Shown here one piece after another: positions 36,528-47,387 of a DNA stretch of 64,000 nt. The DNA comes from Filosporella fistucella (lineage: Eukaryota > Ascomycota > Leotiomycetes > Helotiales). The position numbers and the translations under genes are program-made. Where the stretch lies: contig JAQJZZ010000004.1 of NCBI GenBank assembly GCA_030077755.1, positions 2,046,001 to 2,110,000 of the forward strand. The letters run 5' to 3'. Position 1 is the stretch's first letter. Each line of letters starts with the position of its first letter. The notes beneath the pieces were generated by a model. That model searched no databases and was not told the origin of the DNA. It saw only the letters and a program-made list of their open reading frames with translations.

Positions 36528-36777
36528 CGTGCTGGTTGTGGGACGAGAACGCGTCGGCTACACACGAAAAAAGAAAGTATATTTGGGTGTTTAAAGCAGC
36601 ATGAAAAACTGCAACACTAAGGAGGTCCCATTGTTACCTGGCCGCTTTTACAGCATCCCCTTTTCCAATACCCGAGATACCCATGTTTGGATGCAACGGC
36701 AGAGTTTTTCCTTCCACGTCTCTTTCCCCTCCACCATCAACTCCCACTCTAAGCTTCCTCATCGAAGCTTAGTTCCA

Positions 36778-36786
36778 TCTGATAAC
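36778..36786 (+). promoter_or_regulatory. Iron-GATA (SreA-type) site ATCTGATAA
   Basis: An exact ATCWGATAA match about 250 bases upstream of the NRPS start and 710 bases upstream of the acyltransferase start. Confidence 0.72.
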
Positions 36787-36890
36787 TCTATTCCAAGTCC
36801 ACTCCGACGGGTTAGTCATGCAATTCTTCATTCCCTTGTCCATAGTGCTTGCTGCATGTGGCAAAGTGGGGTGAAGATCCATCTGATAAC

Positions 36891-36899
36891 TTTTCTAGG
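36891..36899 (+). promoter_or_regulatory. Iron-GATA (SreA-type) site ATCTGATAA
   Basis: The second exact site in this promoter, 113 bases from the first on the same strand. Both are preceded by CC (CCATCTGATAACT). Confidence 0.72.
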
Positions 36900-37488
36900 C
36901 ATTCTCCTCCGGCATCTTGACGTGTATCGCCCTTTCTCCAGTGGAAATTGGGCCAAGAGATGTTATGTAACTTTGAACACTCACGGGATATCAAATGGGG
37001 GTACTTGCCCGATTTCGCTGCTTAGTTGCCCGAGGTATTGATCCAGGCGAGGAAGCTCATTGAGAAGTATGCTATTCCGTCATCTTCTCGCGAGTGCTGC
37101 CCACTTGATAGTATTCCGAGACTCTTAAGCCAAGATCTATCCTTGTCGTCAGAAATTCGTGATTTACTTTTCCTGCGAACTGTTATTGTCTTGGGTTCAA
37201 GTGGGCGGCCTAAATTTCTTTACCAGCAAACGAGTGAACTGGGTGTCACAGGCAAGAATTCACCTGGATCCCATTAGCTCAGATCTCAGGTTCCCTGCTT
37301 TCACATGGGACTTCACAAAATTCTCGGTATCGTCGATCGAGCCCGAGAGTAGGGAACACAATAATCTCTAATCTCACACCCCGCAAAATAATTATCTGCA
37401 AATCTCTGCCTTGTTCAGCCTTGTTTCCATCTTGAACATCCCCATCTATTGTCAAGTTCCGTTGCAATTCTTGAAGCTCTATACACGA

Positions 37489-38839
37489 ATGATGGCTACC
37501 CAGAAATCGTCTCCTTGGGGAAAGTTCACAATATGCCTGCCACATCCCTATCTTACCAGGTACCACGCGATCGAGGAATCAAAGGGCAACGCTGAGAATA
37601 TATATCGAATTGCTTTGGGACCAGACAACAACACTCTCCCTCCATCACCTTTGCACAACTCGACCCTTACTTTCACGGCCCTCAAGAAGGGCCAAGATGA
37701 TCTGCCAGAAGCAGATAACGGTGCCTGGGCTCGTGCTCGAAGGAATCCATCTATTAACATAGACTGGATTTCATCTGAAGCACCTTCAGTGGGACAACTC
37801 TGGCTTCTCATCTATGCTCTGTTCACAGTTTATCACACCGAAGAATCTATACGAGTTATTCTCAAGGGAGTAGAGTGTGATATTATAAGCTCAGAACTCA
37901 TTGGTGTTGGTCTTGCGATTTCTCATCCAAAGTCAACCACGTCAGAAATCAGTCAAAACGAAATTCTCATCCTCCGCTCATCATTCTGGCAAGGAGCAGG
38001 AAGTCCTTTCACTCATCGTTCAGCATGGACACCTCCTCCCCCCAGCTCTCTATCATCTCGGCCAGCATTAACAACCTATCCACTGCTTCCCACAACCAGC
38101 ACCCTCACAACACTCTTTCCCAACACACCAGTACACGCAACGCACCCAATTCGGCCAGCCAAACCCCTTCCAGGCTCAACTTTCTACTCGCGCTACATCC
38201 CCCACCTAGATGAGCATTTTTCAATGATAGCACTAGACTACACAAAACCAGAACATCTCCATCTCTTCCACACTTGGCAGAACGATCCACGCGTAGCAGC
38301 TGGATGGAACGAGACTGGTACTCTGGAGCAGCATAGACAGTATCTCAAAAACCTGCATGAAGATCCGCATACATTTACTATGTTGGCCGCATTCCAAGAT
38401 AAGCCATTTGCGTATTTTGAGGTTTATTGGGCAAAGGTAAGGCAGTATTTTATACTTTATAAGAGCAAGGATTCTAACAATCTCAAAGGAAGATCATCTT
38501 GGCGCACACTACCCCTTCCACGCCTACGATCGTGGTCGGCACTCCCTAGTCGGCGATCCTTCCTTCAGGGGTCCACATCGAGCACATGCATGGTGGAGTT
38601 CCCTCATGCATTTCATGTTTCTCGATGATCCGCGGACGGAGAATGTGGTTGGAGAGCCGAAATGGACGAATAAGAGAGTTTTGGAGTTAGATGCTGAGCA
38701 TGGGTTTCATGTAGAGAAGCTGGTTGATTTGGGACATAAGAGGAGTGCGCTTGTGAGGTGTAGTAGGGAGAGGTTCTTTGGATTGGCGACTGTTGGGATG
38801 CCATTTTTGGGGGCGGGGAGGAGAGAGGAGAAATTGTAG
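37489..38839 (+). CDS. sidF: N5-hydroxyornithine acyltransferase (SidF-like)
   Basis: A GNAT-fold siderophore acyltransferase (AlcB/IucB-type domain) that would move an acyl group, anhydromevalonyl in the SidF case, to N5-hydroxyornithine. Two exons (37489-38436 and 38489-38839) give 433 residues, with a clear CTAAC branch site in the intron. The N-terminal half is variable. The acyltransferase domain runs from about residue 225 ([15 protein letters not shown]) and includes [33 protein letters not shown], and [16 protein letters not shown] with the [18 protein letters not shown] segment. An in-frame ATG at 37411 is an alternative start. The C-terminus EKL resembles but does not match a canonical PTS1. 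The gene is divergent from the NRPS and convergent with the acyl-CoA ligase. A SidL-type acetyltransferase role is less likely given the SidI-like neighbour. Confidence 0.87.
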
Positions 38840-38954
38840 ATTTTATGTTGCATGAACGTGCTAAAACTTCTGGTAGTAGCCATTTTATATCATTACTGAA
38901 ATGCATATTCTATTTACTTCTATTTATTGATATTACTGTTCGAGTCGAAATTCT

Positions 38955-40944
38955 CTAAAGTGTATACTCACTTCTATCCTCTACAAATACCACCCTCTTC
39001 TCTAGCATCCTCTTCTGCTCCGTCAAAATCTGATTGCCAACATCCCTTAACACATGTTTCTTCACCTTCCCACTCCCAGTTTGCGGCACCTCATCCATCG
39101 CCACTTCATCATCACCAAACCAAAATATATGCACTGGTGCTTTGTGCCATCCTAGCGCTTCTCTGACCCATGCTCTCAACTCATTATCTGTCGGTCTATC
39201 AAGCCATGACGAGAAAGCCGAGGGTAAGAGAAATGCAGCAACGTCTTCGCCGTACTTCTGGTGTGCGAGTCCAACCACTGCAGCGCGAGCTATTTGGTCT
39301 GATGGGTGAGAGACGAGTCGAGATTCGATTTCGAGTGGATAAATATTCTCGCCTCCTGTTGCCAATCATCAGTATACAGGCTCCTCCAATGTGAATCGAG
39401 AACGATTACCTCGAATGATAATATCCTTAAATCTGCCAGTGATAGTACAATATCCCTCTTCATCAAATACTGCTTCGTCACCAGTGAATAGCCATCTGAT
39501 ACCCCTCTCATCAACTTTCATAACTTCATCTGTCTTCTCCTTATTCATCCAATATCCCTTCTGCAAGCTATACCCAGCCATACACAACTCCCCTTTCACT
39601 CCAATCGGCACTACATGTCCATCTCTATCCACGATCTTTGAATGTAAATGAGGCATAACTCTTCCGACTGTGGTCAATTTCCGTTCAATCATCTCTGTAG
39701 CTTCGGCATTAAAACAAGTTGGCGATGCTTCCGTAAGACCATACGAAGAAGTGAATTGTTTCATCCCCAATACCTCGACCAGACGCTCCATCAATGGTGC
39801 TGGAACAGGTGCACCAGCTATAATTCCCGTGCGCAGAGTTTTACTCTTCCATCCTTCTGGTCGGGGTATAGAGAGGAGCTCTTCGAACATTGCTGGTACA
39901 CCGTGGAGAGCTGTACATGGGTATTTTTGTAGAGCAGAGAGAACAGCTGGAGCGGAAAAGATTGGAGAAGGGAGGATGATTGAAGAACCGTGTGTGAGTA
40001 CTGTAAGTAATCCTAGGACGAGACCGAAGCAGTGGAAGAGAGGAGGTGGACAGCAGAGGATATCAGAGGGGGTGAAAGCCATGCGATGACCAATTGAGCG
40101 CGCGTTGTTGATTAGATTACTATCATTAATTAGAATTGTGATAATATTTTGGTTTCACGAATCGGACTTACTGGTGAGTGAGCATAGCTGCTTTTGGATG
40201 TCCGGTCGAGCCAGATGTATATTGTAAGTTGCATACATCGTGAGGATGTACTTTTTGTCTTGCGGCTGAGAGCTCCTCATTCGAAATCTCTGCGCTGTAC
40301 TTTTCCAGCACTTCTTCATAGGTGGTAAAATCTTCCCGTTGTCCTCTTAAAATTGCAACATTTTCCAACTCAGGGACGGAATTCGGATCTTGGCTTAAAT
40401 TCCGCAACAAAAAGGCATTACTGTGACGACCATATTTCTCTTCTATGAGTAGTAACTTGCATCCTATATACCATCAGCTACTTCCAGCTACGAAGGCCTA
40501 GTCGAAAGGACAAGATATACCAGAATGTCTCAAGGCATGCCCCGCCTCAGCAGCAGTATATGTAGCATTCAACACAACCAAAATACACCCCATATACCCC
40601 GCCGCAAAGAAAGTCGCAACATATTCCTCACAATTGCTAGCCAAAATTCCAATTCTATCACCATGTTTTAATCCCAGCGCTAACATTCCTCTTGCTAATC
40701 GCTGGCTTTGTGCTTGTAGGTCTGCATATGTCCATTTTGTACCTGTCCATGGGACAATGAGACATTCTTTCTCTCCGCGAATTGACACTTGTTCATCGAG
40801 GAGACCTCCTAAAGTTTGGTCTACAAGAGGAGGATAGAGGGGTCCATGAACAATTGAGAGCCCTTTTTCGGGATTATTTTGAATACCGGAGAGGTGGGAG
40901 GTTGTCTGTTCGAGGCGACGGAGGGGGATGTTTTGTGATGACAT
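38955..40944 (-). CDS. sidI: Acyl-CoA ligase, mevalonyl-CoA ligase-like (SidI-like)
   Basis: An ANL-superfamily acyl-CoA synthetase that in the SidI case activates mevalonate to mevalonyl-CoA for siderophore acylation. Four exons (40944-40521, 40463-40172, 40119-39410, 39355-38955) splice exactly to 608 residues. Motifs are LQYTSGSTGHPKAAMLTHHNLINN (P-loop-like), TSSYGLTEASP, WLFTGDEAVFDEEGY, RFKDIIIRGGENIYP and the catalytic lysine in PQTGSGKVKKH. Residues 10-18 read RLEQTTSHL, a perfect R-L-x5-H-L peroxisomal PTS2. A. fumigatus SidI is known to enter peroxisomes by a PTS2, which supports the orthology. An ATG nine codons upstream (40971) is possible but would bury the PTS2. The gene shares its promoter with the AIF-like oxidoreductase. 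Confidence 0.9.
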
Positions 40945-41388
40945 GTTGGGGTTCACTTTATGATAGCACAAAATATTGGGATTTGATCTTCTCTGAAGCT
41001 ATCTCAATTCAATCCCTTGGATTTGAGGTAGTACCTGCATTTCTGCTATCTCAAGCAGGGTGTATCTATCTAATGCAAGGGGTGTATGCACTCCCAGTCC
41101 TGAATCGACTTCCTGCTTCTCGTCATCGACAACCAACCCCCACCACCAAAGCCATCTCGTATCTCCAATTCCCATCCCGCTCATTGAAAGAATTTTTTTA
41201 TTTCCGCCATCCCAAAAATATTCACCCTTACACAAACCACCAAGGCTATACTGTATTCCGTAGTCCGCCTCAAAAGTGGGTAAAAATTCTTCCTTGCAAG
41301 TCTTCCACCTCCATCATAATCTAATCAGATCCTCACCGTCTCCCCATCATGAAACACGATTGGAGCTCTTCTCCGAACACGGAAGATG

Positions 41389-41397
41389 ATCTGATAA
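41389..41397 (+). promoter_or_regulatory. Iron-GATA (SreA-type) site ATCTGATAA
   Basis: An exact ATCWGATAA match, 445 bases upstream of the ligase start and 500 bases upstream of the oxidoreductase start. It reads ATCTGATAAGAT like the sites near 24.8 kb. Confidence 0.72.
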
Positions 41398-41416
41398 GAT
41401 TGCTGCAGCAATTAGG

Positions 41417-41425
41417 TTATCAGAT
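41417..41425 (-). promoter_or_regulatory. Iron-GATA (SreA-type) site, inverted
   Basis: TTATCAGAT on the plus strand is ATCTGATAA on the minus strand. It is 28 bases from the previous site, forming an inverted pair. Confidence 0.72.
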
Positions 41426-41896
41426 CCGCTGATGGCGTGTCCTGCATGCACTACAAGGTATCGTACAGGGTATGTTAGTGCATTAGCTCCCTAGTAGACG
41501 CTAAGATAGCTTGCACCACGTACCATGTCCCCCTGTGGAGAAGCACTGAAATGTGTATCCGAGCCTAACGTACCATCGTTTTGATGGCCGGAATGAGGAA
41601 ATGGACTTGGCATCGGAATGGTATGCGAAGACGGTCGGGTTCATTTCTTGAGCCGAGGTTTTGTTAGAGAGAGGGAAGAAGGGGAGTTTGCTTGTCCCCT
41701 TATTTTGTTCTTGGGATGCGGGCTTAGATAGCTTACAATATTTTGAGAGTCTTGGAGCCCCACATAAGTAATCCCTCACCAAGAAGTACCAAAATCTTAC
41801 CGGATCTGCGCAGAAAGTGGTAGGATATCAACTGCATTGAATTACTTTTTCGTGGTCTGATTTGGTTTTACCATTGTTCTTTTGTTTGAGTGCAGA

Positions 41897-43319
41897 ATGG
41901 GTTCGATCGAGGAAAATTATGCGGTGCAGGAGACGTCTGTAAAGGTCTTGGTAATCGGAGGATCCTATGGTGGACTTTCTGCAGCTTTGAACTTGTTGGA
42001 TCTCAGCTGTGGCAGGGACTCTAGGTTTAGAGCACAAGATCCTGGAGCCGCTTATGTCGAGAAACCAAAGGTTGCAATTGAGATCAAGGTAGTTGATGAG
42101 CGAGATGGATACTGTGAGTCTTGCAAACGTGTTGGCACACGAGTTGAGAAGATGCTAATACTCTGCAGACCACCTCATCGGTTCCCCTCTCGCTCTAGCA
42201 TCCGAAGAATACGCAGAAAAAGCTTGGGTGAAATTCGATGATATTCCAGCTCTCAAAGCGAAAGGAGTAAGCCACATGCAAGGAAGAGTAACCAAGGTGG
42301 ATCCTGAGAACAAAACGGCTATGATCACAAGCACAACATCTGGCGAGGAGATACACGAGAGTTACGATTATTTAGTCGTGAGTTCTGGATTGAGGAGACA
42401 GTGGCCAGCAGTTCCACAGTCTTTGACTCGGAAACAATATCTTTCTGAGGCAGTTGGACATGGAAGAGCTGCAAGAAACTCGAAGGAAGCAGTAGTGGTG
42501 ATTGGAGGAGGTAAGTCCTCAATTTCGATAATGCACGTTTGGATGCTGATGGATGGCAGGCGCTGTGGGAATCGAAATGGCAGCAGAATTAAAACTGGTC
42601 TCTCCAGAATCAACAGTCAAACTCATACATTCCAGAGAGAAACTTCTCTCTGCCGAGCCACTCCCAGATGACTTCAAGGACAGGACAGCATCTGTGTTGA
42701 AAGAAGCAGGCGTGGAGCTTATTCTTGGTCAGCGGGTAAATGAGATTACCACCGTTGGCACAGTTGATGGACCCAGATACGATCTGAAGCTTTCAGATGG
42801 CAGTGTACTCACTGCTGGTCATGTTATATCTGCCATTTCGAAGAGTATTCCAACTTCTACTTTCCTACCAGAAAAATCTCTCGATGAAGAGGGATATGTC
42901 AGAATACTGCCAACGTAAATCTCTGGACCCGTCATAATTTTTGGGCAATCTGACTGTCTCATAGGATGCAATTCACCAACTCTACTCCAAATCCAATCTT
43001 CCATTTCGCAGTTGGAGATATCTGCTCTTGGTCAGGCATCAAGAGATGCGGTGCCGCTCTGGCAATGGGCCACATCGCCGCCGTGAATATCCATCAACAG
43101 CTTCTCCAAAAGAGATTTGGGACCGAGCCGAAATTTTTGGAATTTCCGGAGGTACCACCTATGATTGCCTTAGCAGTAGGTAAAGAAGCTGTAATGTATG
43201 GACCAGAAGAAGGGACGACTTGGGGTGAAGACAGGATGGAGATGATGTTTGGGAAGGATTTGGGTTGGAGTAGTAAGTTAACGCAAAGCTTGAGAGAGGT
43301 GGGAATCGCTAATATGTGA
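41897..43319 (+). CDS. AIF/AMID-type FAD-dependent NAD(P)H oxidoreductase
   Basis: A pyridine-nucleotide-disulfide-oxidoreductase-fold flavoprotein of the AIF/AMID/FSP1 type. Four exons (41897-42113, 42169-42510, 42560-42914, 42965-43319) splice in frame to 422 residues. The FAD site is KVLVIGGSYGGLSAAL near the N-terminus. The NAD(P)H site VVVIGGGAVGIEMAAEL is split by intron 2. The second FAD motif is FAVGDICSWSGIKRCGAALAMGH. There is no redox-active CxxC/CxxxxC pair near the first FAD motif and no signal peptide or obvious PTS1 (ends IANM). Family members reduce quinones or act as NADH oxidases. It shares a promoter with the SidI-like ligase and two iron-GATA sites. A role in iron release from the siderophore or redox supply is inference. 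Confidence 0.82.
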
Positions 43320-46158
43320 TAGTATGTTGGAACTATTTGAGGTTGGGACATGAGGATTATCCTACTGCGACATGAATTTAATGGAGTCAAATACTGAGGC
43401 GTTATGGGATGTTTGTTAGCATGTCAAATTTAAGTCAATAGTTAAACAAGAATGGAGTGCTCTGTAAACATTGATTTACATCAGTAGGTAGTTAATCATC
43501 ACATAAATGCCCTCCATCTATCATCTGCTGGTAGTAGTTTGCTGAAAGTCTGAGGGATGGTGGGATCTCGTGATGTGTTTATGGAAGAGTTTACAATACC
43601 GACGAGCATGAGTTTAGAGGAGGAGGCTGTGCTTAGTATTGCGTGTAAAATACTGAGTCTTGCGGTTAAGCACATAGAAGACGTTAAGAGGATATTAATA
43701 TTGGCTAATACTCCAAGCACTTATCCTTACGTCTCTGTCCTTTACTTCTTTTCAACATGATATGTTGTGACTTGGAAACTAGATTGCACTCTCTGGTTGT
43801 TGGGAGGCCCTTATCCAACCTTCATTCATTGACCATAAGGTCATCACTCAGGTTAATATCATACAACTATTGAATAACGGAGTTCTGCAAAGTCTTGTGG
43901 AACTTGGCATGCCATTTCAAATACGCTTCGTGAAGTTTTCTTACCTAAAATGACTTTCTGATAGTTTTGTCAATCATAGCAAATCGATGTGAACTATGAC
44001 CACAAGAATTCTCCAGACACAGCATACTGCATTTGAACATCGCGGACTTTGCCAATTCAAACCCCACACACTTCCATAACTCAGGAAAACCATATCACCT
44101 CTTCCATAGTCATGTGACACATCGCAACTTCTCCAATCTCGAGATATTAGATTCCAGCTAAGTTAAACCAGAATATCATCTCTGAGATATTTCCATATCT
44201 TCATCCAGAATGTCGCTCCACAAACGTAAAGTTGAGATATAGCCTAATATCAACCTCGAGCTTTAGTGCGAAACTGAAAATTACGATGTGCAACAAAACG
44301 TCTTTCGGGGGTTCTTATCAGTTCTCCCGAACTAGATAAGAGGTATGAGGTTAGAATTGAGCTCATGTTGTGACTGTTGTGGTAGTTTCATGTTGGTGAG
44401 GCTACGCTAGTGCTCGAGAAGGAGGGCGGAGAGACTCATCAACACGCCACGTTAACGTGCAAATCCGGCGTCTTGCACTGAGACCTTCAAATGAAAGTTA
44501 TATACATCTTTATGGTGTCAAGAAAACTGTTATGTATCTTCAGACTTTCTCTTGCTATTTTCCTTCACAACGTTCCATCTGACGCCTGCCCAATTCCTCC
44601 AGCTCAACGTGGCAGCAGGAGCAATGAATTGGTTTCATCACCTCACCAACCACAACGACAAAGATTTAACTACTCAGACTTTCTCTAAGTTTGGTCTTCA
44701 TAAGTCAACCTTCTTTCGTTGCATACCCCTTCTTGGTTGATAGGACGTCATGATTATGTACAATGATCGCCCAACGTATTGCCGAGTGCTTAACACTACC
44801 AGAACCAGATTCAGAGCATCAACTTCAGATACTCTAGAGATGATATTGGAGATAGAATTGAATACAAGAGAATGAACAACAAAGTTTATCAACGAGTTAG
44901 AATCAGTTTTGAGTATACAGCCCGATAGTGGCAGCGAGCAAACGAAGTAATCAGAGTGTGGCAAAGAGGCCTTCAAAACGCTCAAAGTCCATCGCCCAGA
45001 ACATTTCCCTATGATACAAAGACTTATTTCAGTTAATTTTCATGCAAATCAAAAGTCCGCAACTGTCAATAGATGGAACTACAAGAAAAATTTACATTCT
45101 ACTTCCAGGCAATTAGGGGGGAATATTCGAAGCAATATAGAAAAGCTGCGTGCTGCAACAGCTCTGGAGAAATGAATTTCAGTACGTAGAATAAAATTCA
45201 TCTCACAAGAAACTCGAGAGACTCGAAGATGACCTGATTATGTGTAGCGAAGTTGCGATAGCTACGGCGATTGACCACTCTCGTGGGAATACACACCGTC
45301 AGTTCAGCGCACTGACATATCACATTCAGATGTCGAATCCTGCGGCACTTAGACTTCCGAGTCTGATATCGTTCTTGTAAATTTACCTTTATGCCCTCCT
45401 CCATCAGGTGTTTCCAGCTCAATATTCAAATCGTAGGTCTTCGCCACATACCGATACCTTTGCCCCGCGGCTGTGTTGCAATCTTCCTCATGGTCATGTC
45501 ATTCATCTGTTTGAGTCACTTTCTGGGAGTGTATCTCGCTATGAACCAAGATTTTGGACATAACATGGAATACGCTTTTACAATTGCTGCTTGTGTTGTT
45601 GCTGTTAGAGCTTTGATCAGTACGGGTGTAATTGCAACTTGTAAGGCAATGAGGAAGCTGTGGACGTTGGACGTTGGAGAATGAGATCCAAGGTGTCTCT
45701 GAAAGATACGTACTCCGATAGATGACCAATTCGAGCAATGCGGGCTACTTATGGGCTCTGGTTATCGTTCCGCAGTTTCAGAATTCACCATCCTGTAACA
45801 AGGTCCTACGAGGAATCTGTATTTCACCTCCATTTTCTTCGTACAATGCTCAGCCTGATCAGACTGTATCAACTATGTGCTTAGAGCTATTTAACCTAAT
45901 GACCCCAAATGATTGCAGCTAGGGGTCCAAGGCTATAGCCGGACGTCACACATTGGACAAATAGGGGGGGAAATCACCTGATCCAGGGGCTCGCTTGCTC
46001 GGCAACCAGGAACACCCCACTCATCGTCATGTCACTACCCCTCCCTAACACTTTCTCAAACCTTTATCATCCTTATCGCCCTTTCCTCCTGCTCCGGTAA
46101 TGAAATAATTCGCGTCTTCAGAATAATTCTGCCCTCAATCATCTCAGTTGCCTTCACG
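43320..46158. other. Gene-poor gap of 2.8 kb after the cluster
   Basis: Several short open frames occur, none with a clear family. The best is a 97-codon frame at 45391-45684 with two hydrophobic stretches (listed separately). No RNA gene or transposon signature is seen. This gap is the likely right edge of the siderophore cluster. Confidence 0.45.
45391..45684 (+). CDS. Small two-span membrane ORF, doubtful
   Basis: An ATG frame of 97 residues has two hydrophobic segments (GCVAIFLMVMSFICLSHFLG and YAFTIAACVVAVRALISTGV) and a basic end. It could be a small membrane protein or one exon of a decayed gene. I recognise no family and see no flanking exons. Confidence 0.25.
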   Translation: MPSSIRCFQLNIQIVGLRHIPIPLPRGCVAIFLMVMSFICLSHFLGVYLAMNQDFGHNMEYAFTIAACVVAVRALISTGVIATCKAMRKLWTLDVGE

Positions 46159-47260
46159 ATGTTTGAATCACTAAACCCATTCTCCTCCCCCACTATAAGC
46201 ACAGAAATAACAGAGCTTCGCATCTACCCCATAAAATCATGTCGCGGCATATCTCTCCAAAACAGCTATCTCACTAAACGCGGATTGGAGCTAGATAGAA
46301 ATTGGATGTTTGTTGATGAACAATACAAGTACATTTACCCACTTTAGCTGTTCTAACTCCAAGCAAGTGCCAAAAAAAAAAAAATACTAACAAACAAATA
46401 GATTCATTACCATTCGCGAGATCTCCTCCCTAACACTAATCGCTACCTCCCTCTCCACCACCAAAGACAACGAAACAGAACTCACAATCTCCATCCGAAA
46501 CACGTCCACAAGTATAACTATCCCCGCCCACCCCGCTCCAGAATGGCTATCCGCAAACACAACTGTACACAGTGTAAACATCTGGGAGAACGACACCGAT
46601 GGCTATATATATTCCGATAGCATCAACAACGTCTTCACATCCTTCTTTTCCAAGCCCGTAAAACTAGTCTACAAAGGCCCTACACCCCGTATTCTACGTG
46701 GCAACGGTGCACCAGAAGTATTGGGCAGAGAAGAAAGCACAAATTTCCCAGATGTGTTGCCAGTACTCATAGCAAACGAGAGCAGTTTGACGGAACTGAA
46801 TACTCGATTGAAGGAAAAGGGACACGACGAGATAACAGTAGAGAGATTCAGACCTAATATAATCGTGCGAGGTTATTCTCCCAATTCTGGGGGAGGAGAA
46901 GATAAAGCGCCGAAACCATGGACAGAAGATTCTTGGAAAACGCTTCGGATTCTCCCTTCCTCCACACAACCATCTGGCCTATCATCGTTATTCCTCGGCG
47001 CAAACAAAGGTCTCGAAATTGATATACAAGCCCGCTGTGCTCGTTGCCAGGTACCGAACGTGGATCCAGTGACTGCAGAGAAAGATAAAAAGGAGCCGTG
47101 GAATACACTGATGAGCTATCGACGGGTTGACGAGGGAATAAAGTGGAAGCCTTGTTTCGGGATGTTGGGCTGTCCGAGGGCAGAAGGAAGAATTGAGGTT
47201 GGGATGAAGGTGGATGTTGTGGAAGAAACTGGAGGACATAAGTATATAACGGGGTTTTGA
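46159..47260 (+). CDS. MOSC-domain protein (mARC-like)
   Basis: Two exons (46159-46328 and 46402-47260) give 342 residues. The N-terminal MOSC beta-barrel domain opens with ITELRIYPIKSCRGISLQNS and includes GLELDRNWMFVDEQ. The C-terminal MOSC domain has FPDVLPVLIANESSLTELN, RFRPNIIVRG and the cysteine-bearing ARCARCQVPNVDP, followed by KPCFGMLGCPRAEGRIEVGM. MOSC proteins bind the molybdenum cofactor; the closest known class is the mARC/YcbX type, which reduces N-hydroxylated compounds with electron-transfer partners. The substrate here is unknown. It is convergent with GatB, only about 130 bases away. There is no iron-GATA site upstream, so it is probably outside the siderophore regulon. Confidence 0.87.
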
Positions 47261-47387
47261 GACGGGATACTATGGTGCGTCTGTATTGTATTATGAGGCC
47301 GGTGGACAATTATAGCGATGTTTCTTTTCCACCTCCTATGCGGTGTTCTCAACATGATTAGCATTGTATCAAGAGTATTAAATTCTT

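Larger units (their letters stand above)
36528..37488. promoter_or_regulatory. Bidirectional promoter region, NRPS / acyltransferase
   Basis: A 0.96-kb divergent region with two exact ATCTGATAA sites at 36778 and 36891. Overlapping short open frames (36601-37041 plus) show no features and probably are not coding. Confidence 0.65.
40945..41896. promoter_or_regulatory. Bidirectional promoter region, SidI-like / AIF-like
   Basis: A 0.95-kb divergent region. It holds two exact ATCTGATAA sites in opposite orientation at 41389 and 41417, roughly midway between the two start codons. Overlapping open frames show no features. Confidence 0.65.

Noticed and set aside
36601..37041. Plus-strand 146-codon frame between NRPS and acyltransferase
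   Set aside because: It lies over the shared promoter and GATA sites; the sequence is low in domain-like features.
41501..41782. Minus-strand 93-codon frame in the SidI/AIF intergenic region
   Set aside because: No domain, no splice partners, and it sits in a bidirectional promoter next to regulatory sites; most likely chance.
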